Shown piece after piece: positions 5,281 through 5,923 of a stretch of 5,923 nucleotides of DNA. The DNA is from Streptomyces sp. NRRL WC-3549. Its GTDB lineage: Bacteria > Actinomycetota > Actinomycetes > Streptomycetales > Streptomycetaceae. The first letter of the stretch is position 1, and each line of letters begins with the position of its first letter. Location of the stretch: the NCBI RefSeq assembly GCF_000721935.1, contig NZ_KL585400.1:38960-44882 (forward strand), given 5' to 3'. A program made the position numbers and the translations under genes. Below the pieces are notes generated by a model, which was given only the letters and a program-made list of their open reading frames with translations, made no database searches and had not been told where the DNA came from.

Positions 5281-5923
5281 GCGTTCCAGGATCGCCGTGA
5301 CCCCCTGGCCGCCCGCCGCGCAGACCGAGATCAGGCCACGGCCCGGTCCGTCCCGCTCCGCGAGAAGCTTGGCCAGGGTGGCGACGATCCGGGCGCCGGT
5401 CGCGGCGAACGGGTGCCCGGTGGCGAGCGACGACCCGGCCACGTTGAGCTTCTCCCGGTCCACCCGTGCCAGGCCCTGCTTCTCCCAGGAGGCCAGGGTG
5501 GCCAGGACCTGGGAAGCGAAGGCCTCGTGGATCTCGATCAGGTCGAAGTCCTCGATGCCGAGGCCGGCCCGTTCCAGCATCCGCGGGACGGCGTACGCGG
5601 GCGCCATCAGCAGACCGTCCTCGCCGTCCACGTAGTCCACCGCGCCCGTCTCGTACAACGACAGGTAGGCGAGCGGGGCGTGCTCGTGGGCCTCGGCCCA
5701 CTCCTCGCTCGCCAGCAGCACGGTGGCGGCTCCGTCGGTGAGCGGGGTCGAATTGCCCGCCGTCATCGTCGCGCCGGGGTGCCCGGCGCCGAACACCGGC
5801 TTGAGGGTGGCCAGTTTGCCGGCGGTGGAGCCGGGGCGGAGGTTCTGGTCGCGTTCCAGACCGAGGTAGGGGACGACCAGGTCGTCCAGGAAGCCCCGCT
5901 CGTACGCGGCGGCGAGCCGCTGG
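5275..5923 (-). CDS. 3-ketoacyl-CoA thiolase (FadI/FadA-like), C-terminal part
   Basis: The frame is open to the right edge. The visible 215 residues are the C-terminal portion of a thiolase, which cleaves 3-ketoacyl-CoA with CoA to acetyl-CoA and a shortened acyl-CoA in the last step of beta-oxidation. Numbered from the first visible residue (QRLAAAYERG), the signatures are GNSTPLTDGAA (56-66), IEIHEAFASQ (129-138, His132), NVAGSSLATGHPFAATGAR (160-178, His170) and SVCAAGGQG (199-207, Cys201). The HPF and CAAGGQG variants are typical of FadI-type thiolases rather than biosynthetic acetoacetyl-CoA thiolases. The N-terminal nucleophile cysteine lies outside the window. An internal GTG at 5796 could be mistaken for the start, but the conserved sequence continues upstream of it. 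The stop at 5275-5277 falls in the first unit of the repeat array. The ligase follows on the same strand. Confidence 0.93.
   Translation of the reverse strand, partial: QRLAAAYERGFLDDLVVPYLGLERDQNLRPGSTAGKLATLKPVFGAGHPGATMTAGNSTPLTDGAATVLLASEEWAEAHEHAPLAYLSLYETGAVDYVDGEDGLLMAPAYAVPRMLERAGLGIEDFDLIEIHEAFASQVLATLASWEKQGLARVDREKLNVAGSSLATGHPFAATGARIVATLAKLLAERDGPGRGLISVCAAGGQGVTAILERP

Noticed and set aside
4706..5635. A 309-codon plus-strand frame across the ligase start, the gap and the thiolase
   Set aside because: It is antisense to two real genes and low-complexity through the repeat array, with no domain or convincing start.

Overview
The window is high-GC DNA with strong G/C preference at third codon positions. 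The gene set is an actinobacterial PbpA-type penicillin-binding protein, an F420-type luciferase-like oxidoreductase and FadD15-like and FadI-like fatty-acid enzymes. Together these point to a Streptomyces or close relative chromosome. It reads as ordinary core or conserved chromosome. I see no transposase, phage gene, RNA gene or CRISPR array.

Layout, left to right. (1) The last codons of a rightward gene with a Pro/Thr-rich tail end at 71. (2) A perfect 18-bp GC hairpin at 72-112 separates it from the convergent class B PBP on the minus strand (133-1617). (3) A 144-bp leader carries a TAAAAT box and an anti-Shine-Dalgarno-like string. (4) A leftward LLM-class, probably F420-dependent, oxidoreductase follows (1762-2607). 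(5) A divergent intergenic region contains an 11-bp perfect inverted repeat enclosing 53 bp. (6) A small rightward gene of unknown function (67 aa, 2897-3100) has codon use less GC-rich than its neighbours. (7) It converges, with a 17-bp gap, on a leftward long-chain acyl-CoA synthetase (3118-5034). (8) A 240-bp gap holds a strong hairpin next to the synthetase start and an array of 11 short GTCAGG units with a period of about 9 bp. (9) The array runs into the stop codon of a leftward 3-ketoacyl-CoA thiolase that continues past the right edge (5275-5923).

Functionally, the thiolase and the acyl-CoA ligase both belong to fatty-acid activation and beta-oxidation and lie on one strand. The hairpin and the C-rich repeat transcript between them suggest the ligase may be expressed separately. 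The PBP acts in cell-wall cross-linking and appears to be a stand-alone paralogue, since no RodA, kinase or phosphatase gene is seen beside it. The oxidoreductase and the small protein have no clear partner here.

I do not see a clearly new multi-gene system. The points most worth a second look are the 9-bp G-rich array with its quadruplex and Rho-loading potential, the hairpin at the ligase start, the inverted repeat upstream of the small gene, and the small gene itself.
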